Part shown: in pieces, positions 5,040 to 5,722 of the stretch
How the letters are laid out: each line of letters begins with the position of its first letter
Numbering within the stretch: position 1 is the stretch's first letter
Assembly (NCBI GenBank): GCA_009784305.1
Contig: WRBZ01000073.1
Span: 1 to 5,722 of the forward strand
Reading direction: 5' to 3'
Length of the DNA stretch: 5,722 nucleotides
From: Synergistaceae bacterium
GTDB taxonomy: Bacteria > Synergistota > Synergistia > Synergistales > Aminobacteriaceae
Position numbers and translations under genes: made by a program
Notes under the pieces: generated by a model
The model's input: the letters and a program-made list of their open reading frames with translations, nothing else
Databases searched by the model: none
Told to the model about the DNA's origin: nothing

Positions 5040-5722
5040 TTTCTTCGATATGCACTTTTGCACCGAGCGATGACAGCTTTTTATCTATTGATTCGTACCC
5101 TCGCGTAACATGATCAAATCCTTCTACGATAGTTTCCCCTTGCGCGGCCAGCCCCGCCAGAATAAGGGCTGCTCCGGCTCTGAGGTCTGTAGCTGTCACT
5201 CTGGCTCCTTTTAACTCTTTTACTCCTCGTATTATGGTGAGGTTGCCGCTAACTTCAATATTTGCCCCCATCTTGTTAAGTTCCGCCACATGCATGAATC
5301 TTGTTTCAAAAAGGTTTTCATGTATCGTGCTCACTCCGTTTGCAAGCGCTAAGACAGCCATTGTCTGAGGCTGCACGTCTGTTGGGAACCCCGGAAAAGG
5401 AAGCGTTCTTACTGAAATAGGGCGTAATGGAAGATAACCTTTTACCCTTTCCATGGGATGAACGGTGACTGAATTGCTCTTTACCGTAAATCTGCATCCT
5501 GCTTCCTCAAGCTTCGCCAAGAGAGCGTCAACATGCGGCAGAATTATATCTTTTACAGTGACTTCGCTTCCGGTTATGATTCCGCTGAGTATATACGTGC
5601 AAGCCTCAATTCTGTCCGGGATCACTTTTGCCTGCGTGTTGTTAAGTTCTTCAACTCCAGTGACTTTGATGAGACCTGTTCCGTCTGCTTCAATAGGAAC
5701 GCCCATAGCTCTCAGCGTTTCG
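5023..5722 (-). CDS. murA: UDP-N-acetylglucosamine 1-carboxyvinyltransferase, C-terminal part (5' end cut by the window)
   Basis: MurA transfers enolpyruvate from PEP to UDP-GlcNAc in the cytoplasm, the first committed step of peptidoglycan synthesis and the fosfomycin target. About 232 codons are visible, matching roughly residue 190 to the end of the ~420-residue E. coli protein. Counting from the methionine codon at 5706, which is internal, IPDRIEA is at 29-35. FPTDVQPQ carries D110, equivalent to the catalytic D305 of E. coli. R136 in ETRFMHV corresponds to R331, R176 in TDLRAG to R371, and R202 in TRGYE to R397; a constant offset of 195 supports the alignment. The loop with the fosfomycin-reactive Cys (C115 in E. 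coli) lies outside the window, so sensitivity cannot be judged. The reading frame is open to the edge (ETLRA before the methionine), so the gene continues upstream. The stop overlaps the next gene by 17 nt. The paralogue name MurA1 or MurA2/MurZ cannot be assigned. Confidence 0.96.
   Translation of the reverse strand, partial: ETLRAMGVPIEADGTGLIKVTGVEELNNTQAKVIPDRIEACTYILSGIITGSEVTVKDIILPHVDALLAKLEEAGCRFTVKSNSVTVHPMERVKGYLPLRPISVRTLPFPGFPTDVQPQTMAVLALANGVSTIHENLFETRFMHVAELNKMGANIEVSGNLTIIRGVKELKGARVTATDLRAGAALILAGLAAQGETIVEGFDHVTRGYESIDKKLSSLGAKVHIEENEADY

Noticed and set aside
5040..5063. GTG start for the P-loop/Asp23 protein, adding eight residues
   Set aside because: No ribosome site precedes the GTG. 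The ATG at 5039 has only a weak GAAG upstream, so the choice is a preference, not certain.

Overview
The window is one densely packed bacterial operon segment. It has seven protein-coding genes, all on the minus strand, read from position 5722 down to position 1. Both ends are cut: the first gene (murA) lacks its 5' half and the last (rseP) lacks its 3' end. There is no RNA gene, mobile element, CRISPR array or convincing terminator, and no non-coding stretch longer than 31 bases.

In transcription order the genes are: murA (C-terminal half, peptidoglycan precursor synthesis); a P-loop protein with an Asp23/Gls24-like C-terminal domain and no known function; a family 4 iron-sulfur uracil-DNA glycosylase; uppS (undecaprenyl diphosphate synthase); cdsA (CDP-diacylglycerol synthase); dxr (DXP reductoisomerase, MEP isoprenoid pathway); and rseP (site-2 intramembrane zinc protease). 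Junctions are 17-nt overlap, 8-nt overlap, 31-nt gap, 20-nt overlap, 3-nt gap and 2-nt gap, so co-transcription with translational coupling is very likely.

The uppS-cdsA-dxr-rseP block is a widely conserved bacterial cell-envelope cluster. Dxr feeds the isoprenoid precursor pool, UppS uses it to build the C55 lipid carrier, MurA commits UDP-GlcNAc to the peptidoglycan units carried on that lipid, CdsA makes the activated phospholipid precursor, and RseP handles envelope proteolysis or stress signalling. The block is joined to murA through a DNA-repair glycosylase and a P-loop/Asp23 protein. The moderate base composition, the MEP pathway, a [4Fe-4S] family 4 UDG and an Asp23-like domain suggest an anaerobic bacterium of Synergistota or a Firmicutes-related lineage. 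I lean to Synergistota from the gene order as I recall it, with low to moderate confidence.

Most of the window is ordinary housekeeping DNA. The part most worth attention is the two-domain P-loop/Asp23 protein at 4185-5039. Its N-terminal half has a Walker A motif followed at once by an Asp-Asp motif, reminiscent of HPr kinase/phosphorylase. Smaller oddities are substitutions in otherwise conserved motifs of Dxr, RseP, CdsA and UppS, and an in-frame cdsA-TGA-dxr junction.
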